From assembly GCF_007859935.1 (NCBI RefSeq), contig NZ_SJPO01000009.1, forward strand, positions 124,001 through 188,000: a DNA stretch of 64,000 nt. Direction: 5' to 3'. Each line of letters starts with the position of its first letter. Within the stretch, counting starts at the first letter, position 1. Positions 46,320 to 55,181 of this stretch are shown piece after piece. The notes under the pieces are model-generated. The model saw only the letters and a list, made by a program, of their open reading frames with translations. It ran no database searches and was not told the DNA's origin. This DNA is from Posidoniimonas polymericola. GTDB taxonomy: Bacteria; Planctomycetota; Planctomycetia; Pirellulales; Lacipirellulaceae. The translations under genes and the position numbers were made by a program.

Positions 46320-46751
46320 TCAGTCGTTGGTCAATATATACACAGGCATGTCCGACATCACGCACGCCAACATGAAACTTACAGGCAGCCTAGTCTCCAT
46401 TTGGTCAACATCTATCCACATATCGAACAGTACTTGGGTCTCATACCCAGACGTTCTCAGTTCTCTGAGGAATACAGATTGCTCACAAATCCAAGCCGAA
46501 GCTGAATCCAGGCCCAGGGCCATTCGCTCCATAACTTGACTTGCGCCGCGTTCATCAAACAGCTCTATCCTCACCGTACGCCAAGTGCGCTCGGACGGAT
46601 CCAGCAGACGAGCCGGTTGCTTGATTGCCAATCGCGCTATGTCATCTCGAGAAACTTCACCTCCGCCTGGCTTCCAAATCTGCAACACACATGTGGCGGA
46701 TTTAACGGCAATATCAGAACCCTCCTCCGCGAATGATAGCTTCTCTGTCAA
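46320..46751 (-). CDS. Probable immunity protein for the adjacent HNH toxin
   Basis: Up to 143 residues. The sequence (VLQIWKPGGGEVSRDDIARL, then RTWRTVRIELFDERGASQVM) has the helix-strand pattern of small DUF4279-like immunity proteins, although I cannot confirm the family. It lies directly after, and overlaps, the toxin's 3' end, as immunity genes do in polymorphic toxin loci. The longest form starts at TTG 46751 inside the toxin gene. GGAGGAGGG, which also encodes the toxin's last residues, sits 7-8 nt before an ATT codon in this frame (near 46724-46722), so a rare ATT start is possible. The region is clearly more AT-rich than its surroundings, which suggests horizontal transfer. Confidence 0.65.
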   Translation of the reverse strand: MTEKLSFAEEGSDIAVKSATCVLQIWKPGGGEVSRDDIARLAIKQPARLLDPSERTWRTVRIELFDERGASQVMERMALGLDSASAWICEQSVFLRELRTSGYETQVLFDMWIDVDQMETRLPVSFMLACVMSDMPVYILTND

Positions 46752-47499
46752 TCAGATTCCCCGGAGGCTGCACAGCACGAGTCCCACCCGGATGGCCAAG
46801 GACCATGTGCTCTCGTCCACTGCCGCGAGCCAGGAAATGGATATTGCGAGGGTCACCCGCATATGCGGGCAGATCCTTGACACGATTGATGTGATGCCCA
46901 GTGTATCCCATTGGCGCCCTCGCGGACACGATCTGAGTAGGGTCTACATTGTCCAAAACCTGCCGAATCTCCCCAAGCGTCCAATCTCGTGACCCACGCC
47001 CTGTTCTCTGAATCAGTTCAACCTCGAGAGCCCATGCCCGGTTGATCGCTGTCTGCCTTGATCCCGGCAACGGCGCCCCGAGGGTTTGCGCTGCAGAAAC
47101 CGAAAGCTCAATGTTCCTGTGCCCTTGTATGCGAACATCATCAAGCGAGACGAAGCCATCGGGACACTGGTTGTGCGCCAGCAGCCCCAGGTCGCCGACG
47201 TAATAGACATGCTCCCCTTCGACCGTGAGGTTGTAAACCCGCTGGACGCCCGGCAGCGGGGCCGCGGCGGTGACGCGGAGCGGGCCGCCCCGGCCGCGGA
47301 CGACCTCGCCCGGCTCGAGCCCGCGCGCGACGACCCACGCACGGCGGGTCTCGCTGTAGAAGCGGTGGGCGCCGGTCGGCCGGAGCGTCTGCGACGCCGC
47401 GGGGGACGGGCCGCCCCCGCCGGGCGGGCCGCGGATCGGCTCGGCTTTTTCCTCAAGGGAGCATTCCTGAAGACCGCCATCCGTGCTTGACGGCCACGG
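46714..47499 (-). pseudogene. Polymorphic toxin remnant: HINT C-terminal end plus HNH nuclease
   Basis: The open frame runs from just after a TAA (47500-47502) to the stop at 46714, 261 codons, but has no ATG, GTG or TTG until TTG 47070. The upstream part matches the end of a pretoxin HINT domain: GAHRFYSETRRAWVVARGLE, then VYNLTVEGEHVYYVGDLGLL and AHNQC, the autoprocessing site. The downstream part is a nuclease of the HNH/EndoVII type with GYTGHHINRVKDLPAYAGDP, NIHFLARGSGREHM and GHPGG. The delivery and repeat domains that normally precede HINT are absent, so this is a cut-off C-terminal cassette. From TTG 47070 a 118-residue free nuclease could still be made. An immunity gene follows. Confidence 0.75.
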
Positions 47500-47685
47500 T
47501 TAAGGCCTGCGTGCACCTCGCTTTCCGCCACAAGTCTTCAGAAATTGACTAATTTCGCGTCAGGATCGCCCGCGGCCGCCCATGTACTGCTGTCGCCGCC
47601 GTGTGCGCGGTCGCGACGGCCTTCAGGAGCCCCCCGCTGCGGCGGGGGAGACCTCGTCCGTGGCCCGTTCCGGGCCGGTGATTCG

Positions 47686-47714
47686 ACTCGCCCGATTCGG
47701 CTCGTATCGGGCGA
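47686..47714. repeat. Hairpin upstream of a PEP-CTERM gene
   Basis: CTCGCCCGAT / ATCGGGCGAG around a 9-nt loop. A second GC-rich palindrome (CCCCCCGCTGCGGCGGGGG) lies at about 47633-47651. They fill the gap between the toxin remnant and the gene at 47788. Confidence 0.55.
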
Positions 47715-47787
47715 GCGGGGCTCCTTGCGCGCTCGCCGCGCTTGATTCGACAACTTTTGTGCTCTTATCCAGTTGGGAGATCGTCTC

Positions 47788-48570
47788 ATGAGATTAATGA
47801 TGTGGGCGTGCGCCGCGATGGCGGCGCTGCTGACGACAAACGCCGCGTTCGCGGCCCCGGTCGTGCTGACCAACGAGGCGCCGGGCGGCGGCGCCCCCGG
47901 CGATGTCCACGACCCGACCTCCGCGGGCGGGCCGGACACCTTCTCGGCCTCCTCGACCGACCTCCTGCAGGGGCTCATCGGGGTCTACTCCGGGAACTCC
48001 AACGCCGGCTCGCTCGGCGGCGACTACCCCCACCCGATGGCCGAGGTCTCGACCGGCGCCGCCGCGTGGACCGACGGCATCCTGGTCAACTACTACCCGG
48101 GCGACGTCGACGGCGACGGCTCGACCTCCAACGACCTCGAGGACTTCGCCGTGTTCCACAACGGCTTCGGCACCGTGGGCGGCAACGGAAATGATCCGGG
48201 CTACGTCACGTTCGACCTCGGCGGGCTCTTCAACCTGACCGGCGTGGACGTGTTCACCGGCTGGAACGACGGCGGGCGGGACGACATGTCGTTCAACGTG
48301 CAGGTCGCCGGAAACGACGGGGTCTTCGCCACCATCGACTCGTTTGCCAAGACCGACGACGGCAACGCCGGCACGGTCCCGACCAACTACCTCTCGTTCG
48401 ACTTGGCCGCCAGCGCGGTGCGGTACCTGCAGCTCGAGGTGACCGACGCCGACAACGGCTATGTCGGCATCATGGAGATCGACGCCTTTGGGTCGCGGGT
48501 TCCGGAGCCGGCCGCGCTCGGCTTGGCGTGTCTAGCGGGCGTGGGTTTGATCGGCCGCCGCCGGAGGTAG
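47788..48570 (+). CDS. Secreted PEP-CTERM protein with discoidin-like domain
   Basis: 260 residues from ATG 47788, with GGGAGA 7 nt upstream. The signal peptide (about 5-22, ending AAFA) is followed by a beta-sandwich-like domain. The stretch GYVTFDLGGLFNLTGVDVFT and later AVRYLQLEVTDADNGYVGIM fit an F5/8-type C (discoidin) carbohydrate-binding fold. An Asp-rich loop, GDVDGDGSTSNDLEDF, may bind calcium. The C-terminus is a canonical PEP-CTERM signal: VPEPAALG, a hydrophobic helix and RRRR. It is likely processed by the exosortase and displayed at the surface. A terminator follows. Confidence 0.82.
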   Translation: MRLMMWACAAMAALLTTNAAFAAPVVLTNEAPGGGAPGDVHDPTSAGGPDTFSASSTDLLQGLIGVYSGNSNAGSLGGDYPHPMAEVSTGAAAWTDGILVNYYPGDVDGDGSTSNDLEDFAVFHNGFGTVGGNGNDPGYVTFDLGGLFNLTGVDVFTGWNDGGRDDMSFNVQVAGNDGVFATIDSFAKTDDGNAGTVPTNYLSFDLAASAVRYLQLEVTDADNGYVGIMEIDAFGSRVPEPAALGLACLAGVGLIGRRRR

Positions 48571-48598
48571 TCGGCGTCCATTGGCAAGAACTATCCAC

Positions 48599-48637
48599 AG
48601 AGCGTCCCGGCGATTCTCCGCCGGGACGCTCTGTTAT
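48599..48637. terminator. Bidirectional terminator between convergent PEP-CTERM genes
   Basis: 14-bp stem AGAGCGTCCCGGCG / CGCCGGGACGCTCT (48599-48632) with a 6-nt loop, followed by GTTATT on the plus strand. Confidence 0.75.
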
Positions 48638-48642
48638 TGCGT

Positions 48643-50706
48643 TCAGGGCGTGCGACTCGACCTGCCGACCGGAACGGGGGCGCGCGGCCGATCGGTCTCA
48701 AGAACGCGGCGACGGCTTGCGACCGCGAACCCAATCGCTGCGAGCAGCGCGAGCGTGCTGGGCTCGGGCGCCGCTAGCATCGCGGCGAACGCGCCGGCGC
48801 CGTTGGCGGCGTTGAAATCGAACTTGAAGATCTGGAAGTCGTCGTAGTCGTTGTCGCCGTCGCGGTCGAGGTCGCCGTGCAGGAACCGGCCGGCCGGCGT
48901 CAGTCCGCTGAGGTCGACCCGCTGGTTGGCCGTGAAGATGGCCCAGTCGGCGGCGGTGATCTGGCCATCGAGGTTGAGGTCGCTGGTCTGGCCGAGGGTT
49001 TCGAGCAGCGAGTCGACCGCGATCAGCCGGATGTCGTCGAAGAAGGTTTCGTAGCCGGTCGAGTTGAGCCGGATCTCGAGCGGCTGCCCCAGGAGCGGGT
49101 CGCCCGGCGCGGCGTAGTAGATCTTGCTGGAGTCGGTCCAGGCCCCCTCGACCGGGTTGGCGAGCGACTCCGACAGCGGCGTCAGCTCGACCCCGCCGGC
49201 CAGCAGGTTGAGGTCGTAGTCGGGCAGGGTGCGTTCGGCGCGGTGGCCGATGGCGGCCATCAGCACGTAGTAGGTGTCCTCGGTGAACGTTTCGTCGAGG
49301 ACCTGTCCGACCTCCAGGTCGACAGCGAACATCGCCTGCGAGCCATTGGGCAGGTCTTCGTCGAAGTGCCAGGTGTCGGGGACAATCGTGCCGCCGACCC
49401 AGCCGCCCTGTTCGCGGACGACCGTCCAGCCCTGGAACTGCCGGTGGGCCGCCGCGTCGGGCACGCCGCCGAGGTTGTCGGCCTCGAAGCTGGCGTTCTC
49501 GATGGCGACCCGCCGGCTGTCGACCGCGCGGAGCAGGTTGTCGAGGCCGCGGTAGTGGTTGTACTGGTCGAGCTCCGACTGGCGGTACGGCGTGCCGTCG
49601 CGGCGGAAGAGGTCGTGGAACCAGACGTCCGGCTCGGTGGTGTCGGTCTGCGGCTGCGAGCCCCACGCCCAGTGGGTCTGCTGGTCGCCGTTCACCAGGC
49701 CCCAGTTGTAGGCCCCGACGCCCATGTCCATCAGCTCGGGCAGGATGTCGGGGATGGTGCTGCCGAAGGTGCGGGCCATCCATTCGGTGAGGAAGACCGG
49801 GCGGCCGCTCTCGGCCCAGCGGCGGACGTTGCTGATGGTCGCCTCGGGCCCGGCGTAGATGTGGTAGGAGTAGACGTCCGACTGGGCGGCCGCCACGCCG
49901 TCGGCCCCGCTCCCCCAGACGTCGAACGAGATCGGCTGCTGCGGGTCGAGCTCGCGGGCCCAGCTGGCCGTGGCGTCGATCAGGGCCCTGGCGTTGGCGG
50001 CCGACTGGCCGCCGTTGGCCGGCTCGTTGTAGGCGTTCCACATCAGCACCCGGTCGTCGCTGGCGTAGGCGCCGACAATGTCCTGGATGTACTGCTTGGC
50101 GCCCGACCCGTCGGCCGGGTCGGTGCGGGGGAGGTCCCAGTTCTGCGAGTTCGTCAGCACGGCCGTGCCGCCGGTGCCGGTCCACTGCGAGTTGTGCATG
50201 CCCGGGACCGGGTCGGCCTGGGCGCCCAGGTAGGGCTGGCGGGTGGGGACGTTCGGGTCGTTGGTGAAGTTGACGTCGTCCCAGAAGATAAACGCGGGGC
50301 GGATGCCGCGGGCGTCGCTGGCGCTGACAAACTGCTTGAGCCGCTGCATGAATCCCTCGCGGTCGTCGCGCCAGACCTCGTAGCTGAGGGTCACGCGGAG
50401 CGTGTTGAAGCCGGCCTGCTGGGCCCTGTCGAGTTCGAAGGCGATGCGGTTGATATCAAACGTGTTGGCCCCCGGAACGGTCGTGTCGGCCTGCCACATC
50501 TCGGTGGCGGCGGCGGCGTAGCCCATCACGTAGTTGGCGCCGAACATCCGCGGCTGGTCCTGGTACCACGACTGGGCCTCGGCCGGGGTCCAGCGGTCGC
50601 GGGCGGCGGCCGGGTCGGGGCAGAACGCGGGCGACGCCGCGGCGGCGATCAGCGGCAGGAGGACGCGAAACGAAGCAACAAGCCTGGCGGGCAGGGGGTG
50701 GGACAT
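48643..50706 (-). CDS. GH5-like glycoside hydrolase with dockerin-like repeat and PEP-CTERM motif
   Basis: 687 residues. The signal peptide is at about 8-35. The catalytic TIM barrel (about 40-390) has the acid/base Glu in MWNAYNEPANGG and the nucleophile Glu in PVFLTEWMARTFG, the two Glu of clan GH-A; GH5 is the nearest family by eye. A carbohydrate-binding-like beta domain follows (about 405-560). Then come dockerin-like repeats, DLNLDGQITAADWAIF and GDLDRDGDNDYDDFQIF. The PEP-CTERM motif APEPSTLALLAAIGFAVASRRR is followed by about 20 more residues, an unusual tail. It should degrade a beta-linked polysaccharide outside the cell. Confidence 0.82.
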   Translation of the reverse strand: MSHPLPARLVASFRVLLPLIAAAASPAFCPDPAAARDRWTPAEAQSWYQDQPRMFGANYVMGYAAAATEMWQADTTVPGANTFDINRIAFELDRAQQAGFNTLRVTLSYEVWRDDREGFMQRLKQFVSASDARGIRPAFIFWDDVNFTNDPNVPTRQPYLGAQADPVPGMHNSQWTGTGGTAVLTNSQNWDLPRTDPADGSGAKQYIQDIVGAYASDDRVLMWNAYNEPANGGQSAANARALIDATASWARELDPQQPISFDVWGSGADGVAAAQSDVYSYHIYAGPEATISNVRRWAESGRPVFLTEWMARTFGSTIPDILPELMDMGVGAYNWGLVNGDQQTHWAWGSQPQTDTTEPDVWFHDLFRRDGTPYRQSELDQYNHYRGLDNLLRAVDSRRVAIENASFEADNLGGVPDAAAHRQFQGWTVVREQGGWVGGTIVPDTWHFDEDLPNGSQAMFAVDLEVGQVLDETFTEDTYYVLMAAIGHRAERTLPDYDLNLLAGGVELTPLSESLANPVEGAWTDSSKIYYAAPGDPLLGQPLEIRLNSTGYETFFDDIRLIAVDSLLETLGQTSDLNLDGQITAADWAIFTANQRVDLSGLTPAGRFLHGDLDRDGDNDYDDFQIFKFDFNAANGAGAFAAMLAAPEPSTLALLAAIGFAVASRRRVLETDRPRAPVPVGRSSRTP

Positions 50707-51147
50707 GCTCTCACGGGGGCAGAGACGAAACGGACGCCCGTTCAGATCGTCGGCGTGCCCAGGCGGTCGGCGTCGACAGCTCGGCGACGGACCGTGGGGT
50801 CGGCGACGGGGAGCGGGCGTCTACGGGTGGGAACTACGCGCCAGGTAACCGTTCACTCTAAACCGGCCCCGCCAAACGAGCAATCGATTTGGCGGCCACC
50901 GGGGGCCCGGGATCCCGCCTCCTTCCCGCGGCCCGACGCAGCCGGCCGGGGGGGGCCGCTGGGCAAGAATCGCAGGCGCCGCCAGCAAGGCCTGATATTT
51001 GCCTGCCTGATAGTCGGCTGATACGATAGGTTGAGGCAGCCAACGAAGGCCAACGAAGCACGGCGCGTGCCGTCCCCGCCTCGACGCATCGTACCCTCCC
51101 CCTCACCCCGATCGTCCGCTGCAGAGCGCGCTGTCCTGGAGCAAAAC
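50707..51147. other. Divergent intergenic region
   Basis: About 440 bp between the GH5 gene and the M50 protease gene. A plus-strand promoter candidate lies at 50999-51027. The rest is very GC-rich, with no gene visible. Confidence 0.45.
50999..51027 (+). promoter_or_regulatory. Possible promoter of the M50 protease gene
   Basis: -35 TTGCCT (50999-51004), a 17-bp spacer and -10 TACGAT (51022-51027), the same -10 as the NfeD promoter. The leader would be about 115 nt. Confidence 0.45.
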
Positions 51148-52182
51148 ATGTTTGGTGAACACACCGAACGCTGGAGCCTATCGCTGGGCACGTACCGCGG
51201 CGTCACGATCCGCTTGCACCTGTCGTTGTTGGTGGTCGCCGCGGTGATCTTGTCGTACACAGCGGTGAGCGCCCCGGCCGCGGGCGGCATCCTGCTGGGG
51301 GTGATTGTCCTCAGCGCGGTGCTGCACGAGGCGGCCCATCGGTTCGCGGCCCACCGGCTGCACGGCGGGCTCGAGCCAATCACGCTGACCCCCATTGGCG
51401 GCCTGCGGCTGCCCCGCGTCGCCTCGGACCCCGAGGCCCAGCTGCTGGTCGCGATGGTCGGGCCGCTGGTCAACCTGATGGTGGTTGTGGTTGCGGCCGG
51501 AGCGTTGGCGTACACCACCAGCAGCCTGGCCGACGTCTTCTCGATCGTGCTGCCGCTGGGGCTGCTCGAGGACCCGCCCGCGATCCTCGCCCTCAAGGCG
51601 GCCGTGTGGGTCAACTGGCTGACGTTTGTGCTGAGCCTGATCCCGTGCTTCCCGTTCGACGCCGGGCCCGCCCTGCGGGCGTTGTTCTGGCCAATGCTCG
51701 GCCGCACCTCGGCCGAGCTGTTTACCGCGCAGCTGGCGCGGGTGATTGGCTGGTCGACCATCGCCGCCGGCGCCCTGCTGCTGCAGGCGGCGCCGCAGTA
51801 CCCGCCCTCGGTGAGTGCCCTGCTGGCGTCGCTTGGGTTGCTGGTGGCTTGCAGCGCCCAGCACGAGCTGACGCTCGCGGCGCGTTCGCCGGGCGCGCCG
51901 TTCGCCGGCTACCTCGAGGACCTGCCCGATCCGGTCTCCGCCGCGCGGACGCCGGCCCGCCTGCCGAACGAGGCGCTGGAGCTGACGGTCGAAGAGACCT
52001 GGAAGCCGCAGGCGCTGCTGACCAACGGCGATGCGGCCCCCGAGCTAGACGGCCCCGACGAGGACGAGGCGGTCGACGCCATCCTCGCCCGGCTGCACGT
52101 GCACGGCCCCGAGCACCTCTCGGACGCCGACCGCAAGCTGCTGCAGCGGGCCAGCCTCCGCTACCGGGAGCGGCACAGCTAG
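51148..52182 (+). CDS. Site-2-protease-like membrane metalloprotease (M50)
   Basis: 344 residues from ATG 51148, with TGGAG 7 nt upstream. The zinc motif HExxH appears as VLHEAAHRFAAH (about 57-68) in a membrane helix, and the third ligand region as CFPFDAGPALRALFW (about 168-182). At least five membrane helices lie within residues 20-245. A soluble tail of about 100 residues has no PDZ or CBS signature. Enzymes of this family cut membrane-bound regulators inside the bilayer. The gene is followed by a GAF-HD-GYP gene in the same direction at 191 nt. The substrate is not known. Confidence 0.85.
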   Translation: MFGEHTERWSLSLGTYRGVTIRLHLSLLVVAAVILSYTAVSAPAAGGILLGVIVLSAVLHEAAHRFAAHRLHGGLEPITLTPIGGLRLPRVASDPEAQLLVAMVGPLVNLMVVVVAAGALAYTTSSLADVFSIVLPLGLLEDPPAILALKAAVWVNWLTFVLSLIPCFPFDAGPALRALFWPMLGRTSAELFTAQLARVIGWSTIAAGALLLQAAPQYPPSVSALLASLGLLVACSAQHELTLAARSPGAPFAGYLEDLPDPVSAARTPARLPNEALELTVEETWKPQALLTNGDAAPELDGPDEDEAVDAILARLHVHGPEHLSDADRKLLQRASLRYRERHS

Positions 52183-52373
52183 CCGCCCGCGGTTCGACTC
52201 GGCCCCCTTCGCAGGCCCCCTACAACCGCTACGTCCCACCCCCTCTGCTGCGCCGCGGGAAATGCGGGCCAGAACAGGGATTGCCGGCGGGCGGTTTGAC
52301 GACCGTGGCGCTGTAGGCTTCTGTTGGGTCGCTCCAGGCGGCCCAACCACACCTGTCCCGCAGCCCCCGTTTC

Positions 52374-54068
52374 GTGCCCCAGACCGCCAACCCGCTCGCG
52401 AACCCCGACCAGTCGCCCGAGGCGTCCCTCGGCCAGGCCCAGGGATGGTGTGCGCCCGCAGCGGTCGAGTCGTTCCTCCGCCGGCTCGAGGAGGCGTTCG
52501 ACCAGTCGTTCTTTGTCTACGACACCGCCACCGACACCGTGCACCGCACAGGGCCGGACGACCTGCTGTTCGACATCCACTCGCGGCTGGCGGTCTGCGA
52601 CCACGTGACCCACAGCGGCCGGCCCGAAGTGCTAGAGGACTTCGCCCCGCTGCTGATCCTGGCGGCGCCGCTGCACGACGGGGCGGCGCCGACCGACCTG
52701 GTGGCGGTCTCGACCTTCCTGACATCCAGCGACCCTGCCCACGAACAGCTCGAGGCGGCCGCCCAGGCGGTCGGCGCCGCCCCCGTTCAGGCCGCCAAGT
52801 GGGCCGCGGGAAGAGAGGTCTGGAACCCGCGGGGCGTGATCGAGCTGGCGAAGTCGCTCTGCGTCAGCGCGGCCCAGCAGGCGGCTGCCAGCGAGCGGAA
52901 GCAGCAGATGGCCGAGGTGTCGTCGCACCTGCTGAGCACGTTCGAAGAACTGAACATGCTGCACCGGCTGACCGAGCGGCTGTCGATCGCCAGCTCCGAG
53001 GCCGAACTCGGCAGCCAGGCCATCCAGTGGCTGGCCGACGTGGTGCCGGTCGAGAGCGTCGTGATCGCGAACCTGCCGGACGACGCGCCGCAGTCGACCG
53101 ACCCGGCGGCGCTGCCGCTGACCATCGAACAAGCCTTCGGACCCGCGCCGCTCGACGCGGCGCAGCTCGGCGAGCTGGTCGGCTTCCTCGGGCCGCAGGC
53201 CGCCCACTCGTGCGTCGTGTTGAACCAAGACGCCACGGCCCACGACGACTGGCCGCTGACCGAGGTCCGCGAGCTGATCAGCGTGCCGATCCGCTCGGGC
53301 GACAAGACGCTCGGCTGGGTGATGGCGTTCAACCACACCGGCGGCCGCCGCGACAACTCGTTCGGGTCGGTCGAGGCGAGCCTCGTCTCGAGCGTCGCGG
53401 CGATCCTGGGCGTCCACGCCGGCAACTGCCGCCTGTACGCGGAGCAGAAGGAGTTCTTCTCCGCCATGGTCCGGGCGCTCAGCTCCGCGATAGACGCCAA
53501 GGACCCGTACACCTCGGGCCACAGCGAGCGGGTGGCCGAGCTGTCGGTTTGCCTGGCGGACGAGCTGGGCTGCACCGAAGCGGACCGGCAGACTATCTAC
53601 CTCGCCGGCCTGCTGCACGATATCGGCAAGATCGGCATCGAGGACCAGGTGCTCCGCAAGGTGGGTCGGCTCACGGCGGCCGAGTACGAGCACATCAAGA
53701 CCCACCCCGAACTGGGCCACAAGATCCTGGCCGGCATTAAGCAGCTCGACCACGTGCTGCCGCTGGTCCTGCACCACCACGAGGCGTGGGACGGCAGCGG
53801 CTACCCGGGCGGGCTGGTTGGCGAGGAGTGCCCCCGCCTGGCCCGTGTGCTGGCGGTGGCCGACTCGATCGACGCCATGGGCAGCGACCGCCCCTACCGC
53901 CCCGGCATGCCCGACAGCAAGCTCGACGCCATCCTCCGCGACGGCGCCGGCCGGCAGTGGGAGTCCGACGTGGTCGACGCGGTGTTCCGCGTCAGAGAGA
54001 AGGTCCGCGCGATCTGCCAGACCGGCCGGAAGGAACCGCTCGCGCCGGATCAGGAGTGGCTTGTCTAG
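52374..54068 (+). CDS. GAF and HD-GYP domain protein, probable c-di-GMP phosphodiesterase
   Basis: 564 residues from GTG 52374. The N-terminal region (about 30-170) is not recognised. A GAF-like sensor domain (about 200-360) precedes the HD-GYP domain (about 365-545): SGHSERVAELSVCLAD, LLHDIGKIGI (HD pair), then VLHHHEAWDGSGYPGG with the HHExxDGxGYP signature. HD-GYP enzymes hydrolyse the second messenger cyclic di-GMP, which controls attachment and matrix production. The metal ligands and the GYP motif are intact. In this window its output could affect the exopolysaccharide operon, but no direct link is seen. Confidence 0.9.
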   Translation: MPQTANPLANPDQSPEASLGQAQGWCAPAAVESFLRRLEEAFDQSFFVYDTATDTVHRTGPDDLLFDIHSRLAVCDHVTHSGRPEVLEDFAPLLILAAPLHDGAAPTDLVAVSTFLTSSDPAHEQLEAAAQAVGAAPVQAAKWAAGREVWNPRGVIELAKSLCVSAAQQAAASERKQQMAEVSSHLLSTFEELNMLHRLTERLSIASSEAELGSQAIQWLADVVPVESVVIANLPDDAPQSTDPAALPLTIEQAFGPAPLDAAQLGELVGFLGPQAAHSCVVLNQDATAHDDWPLTEVRELISVPIRSGDKTLGWVMAFNHTGGRRDNSFGSVEASLVSSVAAILGVHAGNCRLYAEQKEFFSAMVRALSSAIDAKDPYTSGHSERVAELSVCLADELGCTEADRQTIYLAGLLHDIGKIGIEDQVLRKVGRLTAAEYEHIKTHPELGHKILAGIKQLDHVLPLVLHHHEAWDGSGYPGGLVGEECPRLARVLAVADSIDAMGSDRPYRPGMPDSKLDAILRDGAGRQWESDVVDAVFRVREKVRAICQTGRKEPLAPDQEWLV

Positions 54069-54161
54069 TTTCGACCGCCTGCCGAGCCGAGTGCGGAGAA
54101 GAACGTGCAGGGGAGGCCGCCCCTGCTTCCGCGCGCCGCAATTGCCGCGCATACTCTCGGC

Positions 54162-54650
54162 ATGGCCCGTCAAGAGATTCCCCGCGAGGACCTGCTGCGT
54201 GACGCCCGGGCGTTGGTGCGCCGCGGCGAGTTCCACGTCGAGGGGATCGAGGAGCCGGTCGTGATCGGCTTCCGCCAGGGCGGCGCGGCGAGCGTCTACT
54301 TCGGCGAAGACCCGGCGGTGCACTTCACGTCGGACGGACTGCTCCGCCGCGGCTTTATCGGCGGCTCCCTCTACAAGGCGGTCGAGGGCCAGCTGGTCCG
54401 CATGCAGCGGGTCCGCACCGACAGCGAGGTGCAGCTGCAGAGCCGCACGCTCGACGCGGCGCCGCAGCAGGAGCTGCTCGACTCGCTGCGCGGGCGGCTC
54501 CAGACGCTGGCCGAACGCCTCTCCGCCGGCCGCTACATCCTGGCAGGCCAAGCGCCGACTGAAGGCAGTATCGACACCGCCGCCGGTGAGTGGCTCGCCG
54601 GCCTGCTGGTTCACCCGCTCCGAGTCGCCGACGCGCCGAACGTCGCCTGA
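54162..54650 (+). CDS. Conserved protein of unknown function
   Basis: 162 residues from ATG 54162. It begins MARQEIPREDLLRDARALVR and has a mixed alpha/beta body with VVIGFRQGGAASVYFGEDPA (about 30-49). The C-terminal half is helical (LLDSLRGRLQTLAERLSAGR). There is no signal peptide or membrane helix, so it is probably cytoplasmic. It follows the HD-GYP gene at 93 nt. No family was recognised; codon use supports a real gene. Confidence 0.7.
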   Translation: MARQEIPREDLLRDARALVRRGEFHVEGIEEPVVIGFRQGGAASVYFGEDPAVHFTSDGLLRRGFIGGSLYKAVEGQLVRMQRVRTDSEVQLQSRTLDAAPQQELLDSLRGRLQTLAERLSAGRYILAGQAPTEGSIDTAAGEWLAGLLVHPLRVADAPNVA

Positions 54651-54799
54651 CTGGCAGCCGCCCCAGCAAGCCGGTTGCCCGGCGACCAACGACGCCGCGT
54701 TCCCGCCTTGCCCCGCCGCCTCTGGCGTGACCGGCAAGCGATTTGCTTACTTCTGGGGGCGCACTGCTAATCGCCACGCAATCCAGCCTCGTGAGCCCG

Positions 54800-55120
54800 A
54801 TGGAAGACCTCCTCGACCTGCAAAAAATACCCAAGCACCTCGCCGAGCTCGTCACCGACGCCGAGCCGGATCCCGACGCCGCCTCGGAAAGCGTGTATGT
54901 CACCGTGGCTGCGCTCGGCGGCGCGCTGCTTACGCGGCGGCTGCTGGAAGGCTACTGGCGACGCCACCGCGGCTCAGCCCCGCCAGAGAACCCGGCGTCC
55001 CATCAGGTCGGCTGGGGCGAGGCGCTCGCGTGGGGGGTCGCCGTCGGCGCCGCGGTGGGCCTCAGCAAAGTGCTCAGCCGCCGCGGGATGACCTCGGTGG
55101 TTAAGCGACTGCGAGCCTAA
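54800..55120 (+). CDS. DUF4235-like small membrane protein
   Basis: 106 residues from ATG 54800. After a polar N-terminus it has two hydrophobic segments, YVTVAALGGALLTRRLLEGY (about 34-53) and EALAWGVAVGAAVGLSKVLS (about 75-94), separated by the loop RRHRGSAPPENPASHQVGW. This arrangement (helix, R-x-PP-x-NP loop, helix) is the DUF4235 pattern. The function of the family is unknown. Its stop codon abuts a 13-bp tandem repeat. Confidence 0.75.
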   Translation: MEDLLDLQKIPKHLAELVTDAEPDPDAASESVYVTVAALGGALLTRRLLEGYWRRHRGSAPPENPASHQVGWGEALAWGVAVGAAVGLSKVLSRRGMTSVVKRLRA

Positions 55121-55170
55121 TTAGAGGGCCCAATTAAAGGGCCCAATTAGAGGGCCTAGTAGAAGGGCTC
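55119..55170. repeat. 13-bp tandem repeat at a gene end
   Basis: Units CCCAATTAAAGGG, CCCAATTAGAGGG and CCTAGTAGAAGGG, after a partial TAATTAGAGGG that includes the stop codon of the DUF4235-like gene. The unit closely resembles CCCAATAAAGG of the repeat at 11276-11321. Confidence 0.75.
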
Positions 55171-55181
55171 GTTCAGAAAGC

